A stretch of 64,000 bases of DNA from Pohlia nutans (Eukaryota > Streptophyta > Bryopsida > Bryales > Mniaceae), in NCBI GenBank assembly GCA_022496805.1, contig CM040094.1, positions 5,913,501 to 5,977,500 of the forward strand, given 5' to 3'. The position numbers were made by a program, and so were the translations under genes. The notes under the pieces were generated by a model. It was not told the DNA's origin and did not search any database. It worked only from the letters and a program-made list of their open reading frames with translations. Below are positions 60,594-64,000 of the stretch, piece after piece; position 1 is the stretch's first letter, and the number at the start of each line of letters is the position of its first letter.

Positions 60594-62231
60594 TAACACC
60601 TAAATGCCTACAACCCTCTCCAAATTGGGCGGTTTTGCAAAGATGCATTATAAGATGTAATCAAGAGGGATATTTTGAACTTGATGTATATTAAAAAATT
60701 AAAAAATTAAAAATCTCTAAATTTCTATATCTACTATCTTTAAAAAAACGGAAAGCTATAAATTCATTAGCTCACTTAAATTATATATTGGTTCAAAATT
60801 AGTGAAGAACTTATATATGTTACATGCTCAAAAATTTACTTCTCTCAAAATGTTAAAACAACTATTCCCACTTGAGTTGTATATATAATGGATTGGAATT
60901 AATGAACAAAGCTTGTTATGAACTTATTTATGTATTTTACATTCATGCTCAAAAGTTTGTGTGAAATCATTACTTTACGTGAAATTCAGATTCAATCTGA
61001 GGTCAAAATTGAATTTCCACGTCACCCTAAACCAATCACGAGATGGCACGTGATACTTTTTGACAGAATTTAATTAAGTTGATGTCAGTCAAAAACGACC
61101 ATGACATAAGGTTCATTAGGAGTTAGCGGAGTCCACTTTTTATTTTTTTTGAACAAATGGACAGGAGTCCACCCTTTTCAACAGTAGCACTATAAAAGTT
61201 TTAACATAAAATATAATGTCTCAGGATCCAATCTTTAATTAAAGATGATGTGGACTCGCCTATGATTCCGAATCCGTGCTACAATGCTTTGGGAATAGTG
61301 GCCAAAATTTTGAGGCCAATAGTAGAAGTGCTAAAAAACCTTATGAACGTAAGGCAATGTACGGGGAGATCCGACAATTATTGTAAAATCCACCGAATGG
61401 AATCGCCAAATTACGGGTTGAAACTTATAGTAAGAACTGGATAAATTTGTGTCTAAAACTGGTTGCTTTTGTAAAATATTGGATTTTAACTTTTTTCCTT
61501 GGAAAACTCTGAGTTTAGTAACGTACATAACATTGATTCAATAGCCTTCATGCCCACTGCCTTTCTATCATGCACTCTGCTCATCACCTTGAGCCTCCAC
61601 CTATCCACTTAGCTACTTGTCTACTTTAGGCAGGCATCTATGTGAAAATTGGTTGGGAGAAAGGCACTACAATACAAGAAATGAGGTCTCAAAAACCACC
61701 CATACTCCACCTATTTTGATAGAAATGAAAAATATACTCTTGGATCCTACTCTGTTCACCCATTTCACTGGAGCTTTCACTTTTTGCGGACTGACCACCC
61801 ATACTTGGAAAGAGGCCCTTAGCTACAGATGAAGTACCCTTTACTGTGAAATATTCCACACCATGTACTGTAGAGCCAAGGCAGATGCTACTGATTGTTA
61901 TGTAGGGTGGAAACATTTATTCCGAAAGCATAACATTTATCCAGGGTGGACTATTGTGATGGCCAGCTCGCCTACTTTTCACTGCAATAGTAGACTACGA
62001 ACCGGTAGACTGGAAAGCAGCATCAGAAGGGGTGCTGGATCTTCCTCCGTCCACACTCCAAATGGGGAGAAAGAAAAGGAACCCAAGGAAGGAAATAGAA
62101 GGCTATATAATTTATTATAACAGGCGGGTCTCGGTGACTGTCTGGGTCTGGGTTGCCGCCACCTCGGAGGCAGCAGTCTTTTGTTTTCAACACACTTTTT
62201 AACCGACTTGCTACTGTTGGCATGGAACTTG
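60594..62231. other. Intergenic region with MITE fragments
   Basis: No gene supported. It includes an end fragment of the 14658/51152 element near 60594-60690, a reverse copy of the 53309-53506 MITE at 61622-61824, and otherwise AT-rich unique-looking DNA with short ORFs lacking motifs. Confidence 0.5.
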
Positions 62232-63068
62232 TAAGGACCGCTTCACACTATGGCTGAAGGTCGAGAGGTCTCAATTTTCACCAATAAAATTGCAAGAAAC
62301 CATAGATTCAACCTCTTGACCTTCACACTATGGCCGAAGGTCGAGAAATCGTCGATTTCCACCAATCAAATTGCAAGAAACCATGGATTCAGCCCCTGAC
62401 CCTTCACGCTAGAGGCAAAAGTCCAAACTCCAAAGGCCGTCACCCTCCAAAATGCCTACATGGCAACACTTTTATGACTAAAGCGACGGACTCTTGAAGG
62501 AAGTTTGGGTCAGACAGGAATGAAAACCCAAATTATCGTCGAGAGGCCGTCGACTTTCACCAATCAAATTGTAAGAAACCATGGATTCGGCCTCTAAACC
62601 CTTCACACTAGAGGCAAAAGTTTAAAGGTCGTCACCCTCCAAAATGCCTACATGGCAACACTTTTTTTGACTAAGGCGATCGACTCTAAAAAGAAGTTTC
62701 GGTCGGACGGGAATGGAAACCCAAACTATGGTAGAGAGGCCGTTGATTTCCACCAATCAAATTGCAAGAAATCATGAATGGCCTCTTGACTCTTCAAACT
62801 AGCAAAAGTCCTAAGACCATCAGTCACCCTCCAAAATGCCTACATGGCAACAATCTTTTGACCAAGGCGACGAATTCTCGAAGGAGGTTTGGGTGGAACG
62901 GGAATGGAAACCCAAACTATGGTCAAGAGGCCGTCGATTTGAATGCATTAAAAAAAAACTATATTTTATTGCCTAATTTCAGCCCATCTCTTCAAACTCT
63001 CAAAAAAGTTTGACCACTCAATCCCACGGCCTCTCGACTTGGACGGCCATAGTGTAAAGCGGCCCTAA
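62232..63068. mobile_element. TAGGGCCGCTT-family element with internal about 200-bp tandem repeats
   Basis: The left end (AGGACCGCTTCACACTATGG) and the inverted right end (CCATAGTGTAAAGCGGCCCT) are matched TIRs. Inside, a roughly 195-205 bp unit carrying 'ccaccaatcaaattgcaag' and 'cctccaaaatgcctac' recurs about three to four times with divergence. No transposase ORF. A shorter copy is at 56867-57500. Confidence 0.75.
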
Positions 63069-63716
63069 TACCATGATCATTACTACAGGAGTTCTTCCCT
63101 TGCAGATTTCACAAGACACACCACTCGTGTGACAGCCGTTGTGACCGGCACTGTTTCTTTCAATTTTGTATTCATATTGTGACACTGGTAGTGTAAAGAG
63201 TTGCTGCCACCTTGTGAATTGTGATCGATCGCTTGCATGTAATAAGCATTATTCAACCTTTGTAGATATCGATCTGTGTCCATCGATCGGGCTAGCTTGC
63301 TTTCGAAATACTTGTTGTAAAGGAATACCATTGAGTGAGCGTAAGGTTCTCTACTCCTAAAGCCCCGGACGTTAATACAAGCATTGTTCACCCATGGGCC
63401 CCATTTTATGAAATTTTCACTTTGGGCACTCTAAGGTCTTTTTTGGCAATTTAATTTGCAAATTTGAACCCTTCGATCCATATTTGGATTAGAGGGACTC
63501 CCCTCTGGAATTTTAAATCCTTGGAGGAGGGGGTTATTTTTTAAGGTGGCCCCTACATGTTCAAAATAGGGGGTAGTTTTGTCCTCTTACTTTAACATCC
63601 GCTAGAGGGAGGGGGGGATTCAAAGAAATTCCTTTATTAGCAGTTTGTGAAGTCCACCTTTTTCAACAGTAACACTGTAAATGCTTCAACAATGTCTCAC
63701 CACCCAACTTCTTTAA
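63069..63716. other. Intergenic remainder near the window edge
   Basis: No gene is supported. There is a G-rich stretch near 63520-63615 (ggaggaggggg, gagggaggggggga). The small ORFs show no motifs. Confidence 0.5.
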
Positions 63717-64000
63717 TTAACTCTTAAACGTCAAAGCAAGCCCCAAAGCCGAAAGGCTTTTTATGAAAGAATAATTTAGAACAAAGTAGTTTTCCTCAAC
63801 CAAACAAGCGAGGATTGGTGCGTTGGAAAGCTACTCAAAGGGCAAGTTAGATTCTCGACTTGCAACCCATTTGGGAGATTGTGGAATCATCCATAAACAA
63901 TCAAAGTAATCAATTTGCACAAGAGTTGAGGTTGGGCATTTGAAGTCGTCTTTTAAAAAGTGCCGTAGTGCAACAATGCCGCAATAGTGACTAGCCATCA
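63717..64000. mobile_element. MITE, truncated by window end (copy of 17993-18377)
   Basis: It begins TTAACTCTTAAACGTCAAAG and is homologous in the same orientation to 17993-18280 (shared 'gagattgtggaatc', 'gttggaaagct'). The right end lies beyond the window. Confidence 0.75.

Noticed and set aside
14658..64000. Interstitial telomere arrays (CCCTAAA)
   Set aside because: The CCCTAAA-like words occur singly at element ends, not in tandem, so they are transposon termini and not telomeric tracts.
1..64000. LTR retrotransposon, CRISPR array, tRNA or rRNA genes
   Set aside because: No gag-pol motifs, long terminal direct repeats, spaced identical repeats or recognisable tRNA/rRNA sequence were seen by eye. 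Degenerate remnants cannot be excluded without a search.

Overview
The window is nuclear DNA of a land plant. The LOB-domain (LBD) transcription factor is a plant-only family, the Ariadne E3 ligase has the plant-type C-terminal zinc finger, and all genes are split by GT-AG introns. Most of the window is AT-rich and full of short inverted-repeat transposons (MITEs) and microsatellites, with GC-richer islands at the genes. The lineage within land plants cannot be fixed from the sequence alone.

Layout. 1-4250: AT-rich intergenic DNA with a perfect 29-bp-arm hairpin and a MITE. 4250-12250 (+): an intact 15-coding-exon ARIADNE-type RBR E3 ubiquitin ligase (595 aa). 11815-20069: intergenic DNA with at least five MITEs and minisatellites; the last MITE ends exactly where the next gene seems to begin. 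20070-30900 (+): a large nuclear-type zinc-finger protein (about 1813 aa) joining a PHD finger, a RING-CH-like finger and a long disordered RS/proline-rich tail. 30605-36180: MITE-rich intergenic DNA. 36180-48590 (-): a gene that no long ORF reveals. About 31 mostly tiny exons, with splice sites and phases that fit together, encode a roughly 970-residue coiled-coil protein. Two lesions suggest it may be decaying. Its first intron carries a 1.4-kb near-perfect palindrome that looks like a Tc1/mariner derivative. 48591-55146: intergenic repeats. 55147-55728 (-): a complete class I LBD gene (LBD15-like) in a GC-rich island. 55729-64000: its CT/GA-rich upstream region, then a dense mosaic of nested MITEs.

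The genes do not form an evident pathway: protein turnover (ARI), probable chromatin/nuclear function (PHD/RING-CH) and developmental transcription (LBD) are simply neighbours. The least expected items are the cryptic coiled-coil gene, the long palindrome inside it, and a dispersed MITE group whose ends resemble the plant telomere repeat.
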